A stretch of DNA of 36,862 nt. It comes from Chromera velia. Lineage: Eukaryota; Sar; Chromeraceae. A model generated the notes under the pieces. The model was given only the letters and a program-made list of their open reading frames with translations, searched no databases and had not been told where the DNA came from. Location of the stretch: the NCBI GenBank assembly GCA_018398765.1, contig JAHBMJ010001034.1:1-36862 (forward strand), read 5' to 3'. Both the position numbers and the translations under genes were made by a program. Positions 11,088-22,770 of the stretch are shown piece by piece (the first letter of the stretch is position 1; each line of letters begins with the position of its first letter).

Positions 11088-11949
11088 CAAAAACTTGGGA
11101 CTCAGAGACACATTCAGTCATGACGTCGTTTGGTTCCCTTCCCGCAGAAGTTTCCCCCCCTTTCCTTTCCGACACACACGGACATGCTCAAACAAACGAA
11201 CAAACAAACAAACAAGTTTCGGGAAAGAATATCGCATCCGTGCATCGGATCTCAATCGATGGAAACTCAATCCCAAGCTTGCAGAAACAGACAGAAAAAC
11301 GGCTGGCTCTTCGCCGGCTAGCCGTCAATCGTAGTGCAGATCCCAAATTCATATGAGCATGCAGTCAATCGATCAAGCATCGGCATGCAGACAAGGTTGA
11401 ATTCAACCACACATGCGTTCAATCATGTTGATGCACGTAGTGATTCTTTCTTGTTCGCTGCTGTGATACACGTGCGCAGACAGGCAGGCAGTCACAGATG
11501 GCTTTCAAGGCTTCCGTGAGCAGTTTGCAACGATTCTCTAGGTAAATGAGACCGCTCTGACACAGCGTGAATCGTATCTTCGATCGAAGAGAGCGCATGC
11601 CAGGGGGTTCGTGGACTTACGGATGATGACGGATGGATGGATGGATGCATTGGAAATTCGATCAGCTTGCATGACGTACCGCGAAGAAGAACCACGTACC
11701 CCTTCATGGCCAGAATCGTGACATTCAATGAGCCTGGGTGATGACAAAAAGAAAACTGCATGGACAATTGAGAGAGGGATGTGTTGCTCTGCAGTGCTGG
11801 TACGACTGAGCTTGAGCCTGTCGAATGACCGTCATGACGACATGGCATTGACATGCACAAGTCCTAGAACAAGCAGCCATTGGGGCCCCCGGGTACAGAC
11901 TCGGAGTGACCATCCGTCAATCTGACTCAATCATGCAATGCATCCAGCG

Positions 11950-13250
11950 CCACAGAGTGCAAAAAATGAATCATATGATGTGTGGTTAGAGAACCAATCG
12001 TCTTCAAAACTTGAAAAAAATATGGTGGCAATCGATTATCAAATTGATTTCAATGTATATAGTTATATGCAAGAGTATAGTCTTAAAATGATAAAGAACC
12101 CTCGCCATTCAAGTTCAAAAGCCAGTTTAAAAGCCTATTTTATCTACCAATACATGGAGATCATGATGAATAAAAGCCTACCACGCCATAGTAGATAGAA
12201 ACAAATTTTTATTCAGTATTATCTGACAGTATATAGTTTAAAGTCTAGTAGTTTAAAGTGCGGTACCCTATCTAGTACCCCAAGGCTGTATAATCAAAAT
12301 TGATTAAATATAATCACTTTTCTCAGAAGTTGATTGATTATGATTGATTATTTTGATGATTTTTATATTTCAAAAGTGTGATTCAAGTTCTTAGTAGTCT
12401 TTAATATGTATTTTAAAGACAAGTGTCACTAATTACAAAGTCATTTTGTCTTGAACTAGAGCTGACCTGAAGCTAGAATTGAAGTCATAGTTATTGGTCT
12501 ATACCGGTAGGTCCGGTACCTAGTTTGAATAACTATGAAGGTACCTAGTTTCACTAGTACCTAATTTCATATTTAAATCTTGTTTGTCTCTATTCAAACC
12601 CAGAGTTACTTTATCGTAGCTTTTACATGGCTTTAACAGGGTGTTCCAGCCTTGTTTTTATGACTGAAAAAAATTTTATGGTCCTGGCATCTCCTTTTAG
12701 CTATGTACCTAATATATTTAGTGATTATATCCTGATTCACAGTGATTATAGGAATTTGAAAGTGATTAATCATGAAAAAATATGTTTTTTGATTATACAG
12801 CCTTGTAGTGCCCCATGAAATTGTAGCCAAAAAGAGTTCACAAAATTGATACCAACTGCTATGATATCAAGGTTAATTTTTGGTACTCTTTTAAATATTA
12901 ATATCAATTTTTATATAACTTTATATTTTTTTGAACTATAAAGAGCTAACAGCTTAAACTGACCTAGAAACTGACAACGTTTAACATTCAAAATTGAGGA
13001 TGATTCAAATATCCCAACTATTGATAATTATTGAAAAAAAAATGATAATCAAGAAAGCGATCGTCATTTTTATTGACATTTATGTCAAATTTTATACTAG
13101 ATTTTATATTAATTTTTGGTACATGTACAGTGCACTTTTATATATACTTTTCTTTTTAAAATATATCAATGCAATTTTCTTTTTTTGAACAATAATGGTT
13201 TGCGATACATCAAACAGTCTGGCCTAGCTTTAGGCACTTGCATGAACATG
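11950..13250. other. AT-rich island with no recognisable genes
   Basis: Base composition changes abruptly from the surrounding mixed DNA to strongly AT-rich, with no simple-repeat explanation, and returns to normal near the 3' end of the CNB-domain gene. The longest forward frame (11938-12198, 86 codons) has no family features. It contains an 18-base inverted repeat at 12281-12298 and 12788-12805, and two copies of GGTACCTAGTTT near 12515-12560. It may be an inserted element or organelle-derived DNA. I cannot tell which. Confidence 0.5.
12281..12805. mobile_element. Possible 525-bp inverted-repeat element inside the AT-rich island
   Basis: The word CAAGGCTGTATAATCAAA at 12281-12298 recurs as its exact reverse complement at 12788-12805. 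Similarity is weaker further inward (ATAATCAC-type words on both arms) and just outside (CTAGTACC against its complement near 12806-12814). The interior is AT-rich and non-coding. This resembles a small non-autonomous element, but no target duplication is clear. Confidence 0.35.
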
Positions 13251-13293
13251 AAAGTAAGCGAAACATACAGTCGAACATCAATAAGCAAGTCAG

Positions 13294-16200
13294 TCAAGGT
13301 GGGGCTCCAGATTCCCAGTGAGAAGTACCAAGACAAGCTTTGAGAGTGTCACGGACCTCCTTGCCCCCCTTGGATGGCCATATGCTCCCAGGGCATGACT
13401 GTCCCAACAGACGGCGGGGTATCGCGGTCACTGCGGGTTGTGCCGGTCTTGATGTGACCTGTTGCTTCTTTTCTCCTGTACTGGAACTTCCTAAACTTTT
13501 CTGTGCCAATGAAGCGCCCACAAGCCTTTTCAATCGAGTGCCGCTTTTTTCCCCTCCACTTCCAGGAGGGGGCAAAACAGCGCCTTGGCTGGTGGGTGCC
13601 TGGCTCTGCTGGACCACAGATGCAACAGGATGCTCCCATCGGACAGAAAAACTGGGGACAGAGGGAGCAGGATGAAGCGACGGGTCTCGAAAACTCTGGT
13701 AGAGTTCAAAAGAACTCAGGTCACCCACTTCACTCGCATTCCCTCCCGTTCTCCCTTCCCTTAATGGCTTCACTCCGTGATCCCCCCAGGCTGAGGCTGG
13801 AGGGTTTTCGAGTGGGGGTCCTTCTCTTTGTCCACTGAGTGCCTCAGCAGAGAGTATCCTTGTCCCTGCAGCACTGTGCAGGTTCGAGGGTTGAGGAGAG
13901 GGAGGGGGTACGCGGGATCTGCGTTCTCTTTCTCTGTCTCTGTTGCGGGAGGGCGAATTCTCCCGGGAGGCCAAACAGAATCCTGCAAAGTCGGGAAGCT
14001 CCAAAACAGCTGTAGGGTCTGAAGGGCCGAAGAAAGCAGCCCCAGCAGATGGCCGGAGCCTTTGACTTCCAGGAGCAGTCCTATGAGACACCCATTCCCC
14101 TCCTGCAAGTGCCCTTCCCTCTCTCTCCTCTCGAGCACTTCTTGAGGGAGTGGTGGGTCTTCTCTCTCCTGGGGGGCCGGGGGGGAGGCAACGGAAGGGA
14201 ATCGGGGTGCTGCCCCGGGGGGGAGGCGCAGGGGGGGGGGGAGAGGAAAGATCGTGCTCTTGGTCCTCGTCATCTTGCGCCTCTGTTTCTTTGGGTTTCG
14301 TTGCAATTTGGTCTTGCTCTGTGTGAATCCTACTTGGGGGTCTAGAAGACAACGATGATCTAGGTCGTGTGTCTCTCTCTCCTCTTTCTCTTCCTTTTTC
14401 CCTTTCTGTCTCTGTCTCTCCGTCTCGTGCCGACAAGGCACCATGACTTCGTGTTGTGATCTGGGTGGGAAGTGAGGGCGAAGATTGGCTGGTGACGGGT
14501 CTGTCTGGTGGTAGACGTCGGCCAGTGGAGGGACGGGAGGGAAAGGAGGAGGGGCCTGGTTCATCCTCGGGACCGGGTCTTCTGTGCAGACTGGAAAAGA
14601 GAGAGACATCGGGTGGGTGGGATGGTAGGGTTGTTCCTGACTTCTTCTTATCATTCGTGGAGGATAAATGGGCGATGAAATGATCAGTAAGTGTTGCACA
14701 GGGAGGCATGGTGCGCCTTTTGATGTCGCGAAGAGTTGGTGGTTGATTTGTTGGGCGCGGAGTCAAAAATTTGGTCTTCTGTGCTCCTGTCGTGAGGTTT
14801 CTCTTCTTCGAGGCCGAAGTTTTCTCAGCCAGCATTTTCTCCGTCTCCGTGATGACAAGTGTACCTGGAAGCGCTTTGGGGTGTTGCGCCCCTTGCTGTT
14901 GCTGTTGTTTTTGATTCCCCCCCCCACCTTTTGCTCCTGCTTGGGGACTGCTGTGTGCAGTTTGAGGTCGGCTGGCGCTTTTCCTCCCTCCTTCACTGCT
15001 GCTTCCACTCCCATCCGTACTGTCAAAAAAAGGGTGTTTGCCTCGTGCGCTGCTGTCAATGGGCCCCAGCATTGCCAAAATCATCATCACCTTGCTGCGA
15101 TGCCGTTGTTTTGCAGTGAATGAAAACGCGGTGCCCTTTGGAGAACTGGTGTGTTTGGATTTACTGTTCGAGGCTGGCTGCTTGAGACGGCTTTTCAGTC
15201 TTGGGGAGGGTGCAGGTGAAGGTGAAGTACCTCTATTTGGATCTGTGCTCCGTCCCCGTGGAGAGGGGGGGGGGCTGAAAGAGCGGGAAGTTCCCGAGCC
15301 TCGTGATAAATGTCGAGAGGTATCGGAGTCTGATGGATTAGAGGAAGACGAAGGAGGTGGAGAAAGAGAATTGGCCGAAGAAGCTTCAAGATCATTTGTT
15401 GTTGAATGTTTGGATGCTCTTGAAGCCTGCCGCCCTGGGCTTGCGTGCATACCCCTCATTCTAGGTGAGTGTATCACGGGGCTGCGAGGGGAAGAGTGGA
15501 TGATTGTGGTCATTTTACTTCCACCGAGAGAGAAGTCTGTGCCGTTTCCTACAACAGCACCAATGGCGTCAAGCTCGGGCTCAGAATCGACAAAAGGCTG
15601 TCGTTCAAAAGGTGGAGGTGCAGTTTTTTTTCGGAGATCGATAGCTCTCTTCTTTCTTTCCTTTTCAATCCTCCTCGATTCCTTTACTTTCTCCCCGAAC
15701 AGAATGCCTTGTCGCAAACGAGCACCCCTGTCAATCTCGGCTGTTGCCAGGAAGGCAAGACGTCTTTGCATTTCCGCTTCGTCACGGAAACACTCGACCG
15801 ACCAAGCGCGAACCCACGGGCTGTTTGAAAACCTTCTGGCTGCAACTGCCGGTACTCTCTTCAGAGGTTTGAAAGCCTCTCTTGGGGGACTCCCTGGGCC
15901 TCCACCTCCCAGCCTGTCTCCCCTACCTAGAACGGGCTGGCCCCGAACGGCGTGGGTGTTCCTGTAAGAGGGGAAAAGCGGATCAAATTTGCTCCACAAG
16001 TGCGGGTAGGAAGATACGGTCTGGATCAACACCGACCGTGCACTTGACGCGACCCCTTCATCGCTTGAGGCAATGTTGGGTCGAAGAAGTCGACGACGAG
16101 GGGGCGAACGGAAACGCCGATTCTCTTCGTGTTGTCTTCTCGGTACGGGAGGGAAGAAAACAACGCTTCGTGGAATGGTGTGCTGGTGTGTGTTAGATGA

Positions 16201-17261
16201 ATCGGCGTGTGTTGCCTGTACGATACTGTTCCTTCTCGGTCCATCTGTATCGGGTTTGAAGAATTCGGGGAGAGCCGCCTGCCACTTGTGAACTCCGAGG
16301 GGCCCTGTGAACCCCTGACCAAGAGGCCCCTGAGTCTCCAGACGTCGAATTCGTTCCATTGCTCCCAGAATTTCCGGGGCCGCAGCAAAGGATTGCCTGC
16401 AAGACCAATCAACCACACACGTTCAGTACTGAGATCAAATTTGATACACGCAAAGGCACACATGGACGATCGCATTCCGAGTACCGACGGTCTACCCGAT
16501 CCACGTATGCATTCATCTCTGCATGCACGCATCGAATGGTTACTCATGCAGACCTTCCAGACACTTTGTTTATGTGAACATATCCCCTCCATGCAACCGT
16601 TTCGTTTTACTGCATCCACGCCGATCGATCGACTCACTTTGTGGGAGAAGAATCGGCCTCTGAGGTCGGTCCTTGATCCTGCATCTGCTTCTGCCGCGAC
16701 CTCGATGGAAACGGAGAGAGCGACATCCCCCGCCGCCCTCTCACTGCTTCCGACACGGGAAATCCCCCTATTGAAAGGAGTCGAGGCACTAACCCCTTTC
16801 TTCCCTGCAAGGATGCAGGACTCTGTTTTCGATCCGCCTCTTCCACAGGATCGAACACAGACGCTGCATCCAGGGTTGCAGGGTTGTTTCATGTGCACAC
16901 ACAATGTGCGCGCGTGCATGGGCACATGAATGAATGAAGCAAGAAACACATACAGACGTCAGGATATAAGTCGCCCCCCAGGAGGGCCCAAGTTTCCTTC
17001 CACTCAACCAACAAACATGCCAGACTACAGGAGCGAGTGTCCTTACCATATCCGGAATAGTACAAGAGTACACCTCCAAATCAATAGAAGGGGGCAAATA
17101 ATACAAATACGAACGAACTCACGTGGTAAGTGTCTGAAAGAGTAAGGGACTGTCAGATCATTATGATGCTTCTGCCTCCCTCACACCCTCACCTATTGGC
17201 ATAATTCGCTTCTCTTTTCAATCATGCCGACAGACAGACAGAGAGACAGACAGACAGAGAA

Positions 17262-17292
<31 letters not shown>

Positions 17293-17399
17293 GGTAGACA
17301 CAGACAGAGAGAAAGACAAACAAACAGACAAACAAACAAACAAACAGACAGAGAGACAGACAGACAAACAAACAGACAACCAAACAAACAAACAGAGAA

Positions 17400-17432
<33 letters not shown>

Positions 17433-20400
17433 AAGACAAACAAACAGACAAACAAACAAACAAACAAACAGACAAACAGACAAACAAACAGACAGACAGA
17501 CAGAAAGACAAACAAACAGACAGACAGACAAACAAACATACAGACAGACAGAAAGACAAACAAACAGACAAACAAACGAACAAACAAAGAAACAAACAGA
17601 CGGACAGACAGACAGACAGGCAGACAGGCAGGCAGACAGACAGACAGACAGACAGACAGATAGAAAGACAAACAAACAGACAAACAAACAAACAAACAAA
17701 CAGACAGACAGACAGACAGACAGATAGACAGACAGACAGACAGACCTGTAGGCCCAGGGCCCCGAGAGGACACGACTTGGGAGGGCAAACTCCTCGGGTC
17801 CCCTCCGGGGCTGTCGAGGGGGTACATCGTGGCCTCCCTCGCCCTCCTGTAAGAAGAGAAAGAAAGAAAGAAAGAAGGAAGGAAGAAAGGAAGGAAGGAA
17901 GCTTAGGAAGGAAGGAAGGAAAGAAAGAAAGAAAGAAAAAAAGAAAGAAACATAGACGCGAACACAAGCACACATACATGCACACACGTACACAGACACA
18001 TTAACATGTGCATGCACGAATCAAACACGTGGAATCATATGTGTGTATGCTTATATGTATGTGTATATGTATGCACATGTACAGAGACAGAGATACAGAG
18101 AGAAAGTGATGAGGGAAAAAATCAAGAACAGCACGGCAAGTCTGGCAAAAAAGGAAACGACATTCCCAAGAAAAAGTGATGTTCGATCGTGTCTACATGC
18201 CTGCCTGTATGCTTTCTTGCTTGCCTACTCACTGAGTGACTGACTCTGCTTTGAGGAGGTGAGAGGCGAGGACCCACTCCTGCGTCCTGCTGACGTGACT
18301 GAGGACAGCGACCCTCAGTCCATCTTCGTAACTCGGATAGGCGGGGCGATCACTCAGGACTGACTCCCCCTCCCGCACAACAGGGGGGTTCTCTATTTGA
18401 TTCACCTTCCGAGTCCCCGAGTCCCTATTGACCACGCCGGCATAGGGAGCTCTGGGACTCAGGGGCGCCTTCAGGGGGTCGTACAGACGCACCGACTTGC
18501 TTCGTCTGTCTCCTCCTGTTTGCCGACTTGGCAGGGAAGCGCTTTGAGTAGATTCTCGATGAGGTGTTAACCTTGACATTTTCGGCCGTGAGGCTGCTGG
18601 GGATTTACTTCCACTCCGACCGCTTTGCGAAGAGGCTGGAGAGAGCGTGCCGTCTCCCCTTTCTCTTGCGTTCCCTTTCAAGGGCGGCGGAGGGAACGCG
18701 TCCTCTTCCCCACAGGCCCAGAGAGTTGAAGAAGATGGTGCTGTGCGGAGCCCCGTCCCATGGGTCAACGTCAGCTTTCCTTTCGGACTCACGGCTGCCG
18801 AAGCAGCTGCCACCACAGCGCTAGTTTGGAGCGGGTCGAGCTCAGAAATCTGCATGCATGAAATCAGGAGACACGTTGCAACAGCATCATGCATCTGTCG
18901 GGAATAAAATATTCATGGATGACGTGGAAAACGCAAGCTTGCGGGATGAAGAGACTGAACAGACACTCAGGCAGCAGAGACTCGACCAACTGGGTGATCA
19001 AGAGAAGAATTACGAAATCACACAAATTGACTAACTCACTGCTTCGAGAATGCCGCCTGCTCTCCATCCCTGACCACCTCTTGTCGCTATCTTTCCTCTT
19101 TCCCCTCCTTTCCCTTGCTGGTTAGATGAGATCGGGGCCGTTGAGGGGAAAGGGAAAAGTATGGAGGGGGAATGGGGAGATGTTGTGATTGGATCTGTGC
19201 TGTTGTCCGTCGTGATTCTATCTCCCTCATCCTTTCCGGGAGTTGAAAAATCAGTCACGGTCTGGTTATATGTTTCTGGTCGCTTTCCCGGGCCATGTGT
19301 GTCTGTCCGGGGCTGCGGGGCTGTTGTTGGGGGCGTGACTGAGGGCCGTGTGTCTCTCTTGTGAATTGGCAGTCCCACTACTGCGGCAGTCCCAGGCCTC
19401 TGAACTGAGTCCGCAGTGGTGAGAACACGAGAGGGATCACCCCTAGTGGTGTTCTCGCGAGAAGAATCACCCCTGGTGGTGTTCTCACGAGAAGAATCAC
19501 CTCGAACGTTCTCATCTGAATCTGTCACAAACCCTCCGCTGTCAGCAGCTGGAGCTGAAGCAACGTCTCTCTCTGCCCCCTTCTCTGGCAATTCCTCTCG
19601 TGGGGTGACAGAGGAGGTTCCGCCTCTCTGCGATCCTCTTGCAGAGACGACACGACCGGGGGGGGGGCCGTGGGCGACACATCGGCCGGGGAGACGTGTG
19701 CCGCGTTCTGCCGTTTGGATGTGCCGCAGTGCCTGTAGTGTTTTCACCTTTCGTCTTGAGATGGAAGGAACGGTCTTCAAGGACGCCACTCGATGGACGA
19801 AGTAGGTTGCAGTTCGCGTCCAGTTGAATCGCCCCTGACAGTTTTCACCTTCCATCCTCAGCATCATTTGGTTCAAATCTACCTGCTCATTTTGGACTTC
19901 GTTTCCAATCCCGGAGAAGTCCATGGACTGTCCATCGAAACTCTGGGGTCCTAGTCGTACCCGTCCTGTGAGAGGGGGCTCCTTGGACCTAGGCCAGGGG
20001 GCATTCATTGGAAGGAAAAATTCTGGACAGGGATTCTTGGTTTCAAGTCTCGGGATCAAAAACTTTTCGGGATTCTCTCTGCGGTTCGCTGCGTGCTGCT
20101 CTGCAAACGCTTGTTTGGCTTGTGACATTTCATCAAAAGCATCGACGATGATGTCGGCCTCTTTGACCCCGAGTTGCATGCAGGAGTCCTTGAAGATGTG
20201 CACAGGGCAGACGAGCATGTCAACAGTTGGAGACTCGACCTTGCAGTCAAACCTGAAGGAAGGCATTGCTTTTCATTGCATTATATGAATACGGCATGAG
20301 CTAGGTGAGAATGCGGAATTCGACACAGAAGGGAGGATACCCATGGGAGGGAAGGGGCACGTCGTTTGTTTTGGATGAGTTTACTCAAGAAAAAGGAAAT

Positions 20401-22706
20401 TAAGTGACAGAGAACAAAAGAATGAAGGAAGAAAAAAAAAAACAAAAAGAAAGCGCCGTTCCACACGCTCAGAATAGAGAATGTGACAGGAGATCGCGAT
20501 TCGTCTTACTTTGTCAAGAAGTGAGTCAGCCACTCAGTCAGTCACAGCCATCAGTACATTCAATCAATCATAATTCCTCAGACACATCCCTTCCCTCTCT
20601 GACCTCTGACGTCCCCTTGTGCGCATGCCGTCGAGCAGCCAGCTTCCCTCTGGCACTAGGACGATCTGCTGGTCGGGTCCATCCGGGGGGAAACTCTGGC
20701 GTTTGCAGAGCGGGTCGTGGTCCTCTATCAACAGGACCTCCCCTGTGGCAATCAGCATCACCTCCGCACAGATCTGCACGCACGTGCATACGTACACGCC
20801 TCAACACTAGCAAACGACAGACAGGCAAACCCAGATGAAAGCAGACGCCAATATTCAAAAATACTCTTCTTCACAGTTTCATGATGTAATCAAAGAAGCA
20901 AAGATGAAGGAAGGGAGGGAGGGCGGGAGGGAGGGAGGAAGGAATGGAGACGGGAGGGAAAACCATTGGAGATATGTGTCAATAAAACAATGTGGCAGCC
21001 CGACAGACGGACTTGACGTGCTCTCCAGAGAAGTTTTCCCCTCTCGAACCTCTCACATCTGAAATTCTTCAACAGAGGTTGAAGTCTGTCTTTTTTGAAC
21101 GATTTGCGAACCTGAGGGAGAGAAGGAAGAAAGGAAGTTTTTACTTCATTTACTCCTTGCTCGGCTGCATAGTGTGGTGGCCAGCGCTAGTCGCATGAAC
21201 CAATATTCGAGCGTTGCAGAGCGAGGACGATTGAATGAAACAAGAGAGATCGAAGATGAGTGGAAAACAAAGAAAGGAAGGAGCCGTCTGCACTGATTAC
21301 TTAGTTCAAACCAGCTTCACCCAAGGAAAGCCCAGCTAATGGGACTGTGTTGTCGGACTTTGCTTCTTGGGAGTCTCCTTCCGATCTCAAAAGCACCTGA
21401 TGATGCGTTAGGCATCCACACAGCCTTCAAAGAATTGCTTTTCTCCCTCCTGCTGCGACCTTCGTTGTCCGTCCACACTGTTGGACAGGCCCCGTCTGCC
21501 ACTACCGAAAGGTGAAAATTCATTATATGCTCATCTGTTTGTTTAACTTAAATTTTCTGTCTGACCTTCCGTGGCATCGCGTCGTACACAAAGTTTTCGA
21601 GTTCCGTCCTCAGGATTCGCTGATTGATCTCCTCTGCAGCATCTAAGTCGGCCTTTCTCAGCATCACCAGCTCCATCAGCGTGTGACTCTGCATGCAGGT
21701 GCAACCAGCACAGCGTCACATGAAATACCATCACAAGCAGTGTTATTCATTCAGAGTCAATGAATATGTAAACCCTTCTATTTTTCAAGACAGGTCGCAG
21801 TTTGAAAGAAAATTGCAGCCGTGATTCTCCATGAGGAGACTCTGCACATACAGTCAGATCGAAGAGAATGCAAGACCATGCGTACACCAACACAAGCCAC
21901 GCCTGACACATGGCAAATAGAAACTGACAGAGAATTTCAAAAACCATCCTGAGACCACAAGGAGAAGCAGGGGGGACTGTGAGACCTCTTCTTCTCAGCG
22001 CTCTTCTCCCTCCATCACCTATCTATGTTCCCCGTCTCCAATCCCTCCAAGACTAATCAACACCCCGGCCCTAACGATTCAACATGACCTCTATTGCTTC
22101 CTTGCAAACCCTTCCCGCTCTAACAAAAAAGAAGAAGAGAATTTGCAGAAAGACTCTTTTTTCGGACAGCTCATCCAATATCAATTCTCATCCAATCGCG
22201 AGTCTCTCCATGAATGCTGCACTCTTCAAAGACACTGGGAGATTTTCCTTTTTTCCGCCCCCCCTCCAGGCAGCCTTGTTGTGTTCTTATTTGTTTTTTT
22301 GATTTTAGTATCTTCATGGGGCTGCTGCGTAATCGCAGAGAGACGAATTGCCTTTCCATTCTCTGACTGACTGACTGACTGACCACCCAGCAGAGTCTCT
22401 GGCCGACAACTTCAAAAAAACCTCTCGGGTTTCTCTTCACGGCCTTCGGGGGGAGCTGCAGCGATCATCAATCCATCATCCATCCATCCATCAACTCGCT
22501 CATGTAGCGCTCTCTCTCATTCGGACAGAATTGCGCGTATAATGCACGAAGGCTTGCATGTGCAAGAATGCTTAACGAAAGAACTTTGAGATGCAGAAAG
22601 GAAACACAGAGAGCTTTGAGATACTGAAGGCACACACAGACTCTCTCGTCCTCCCTTTCTCCGTCACACCCACCCACACCCACACACACACACACACACC
22701 CACCCA

Positions 22707-22770
<64 letters not shown>

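Larger units (their letters stand above)
5739..11940. other. Gene-poor intergenic DNA rich in simple repeats
   Basis: I see no exon chain, domain or phase-consistent splice pair on either strand in this ~6.2 kb. It holds CA, GA, TC/TG, TGC and CATT-type microsatellites, G-runs (7337-7365, 10,250-10,268), and scattered AATTAATTCA and TGCATGCA words. The best coding-like patch is 8641-8817 on the plus strand (a charged stretch with EKEIFFRERQIEDLQ). It has no homology I recognise and no partner exon. The 3' UTR of the kinase-like gene presumably occupies the first few hundred bases. Confidence 0.55.

Noticed and set aside
15038-16929. Long plus-strand frames opposite the last exons of the CNB-domain gene
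   Set aside because: They are antisense to well-supported, phase-consistent minus-strand exons, and their sequence shows no domain.
17224-17745. CRISPR array
   Set aside because: The units are 4-base simple repeats without spacers, in a eukaryotic intron.
17193-18017. Long minus-strand frames of Cys/Leu/Val and the plus-strand Thr/Asp/Arg/Gln frame
   Set aside because: They are products of the GACA/AACA array and have no non-repetitive coding content.
21317-21523. Candidate minus-strand exon between 21688-21566 and 21111-21013
   Set aside because: Skipping it gives a continuous domain-2 helix (MPRKVRKSFKKDRLQ), and its boundaries are weak.
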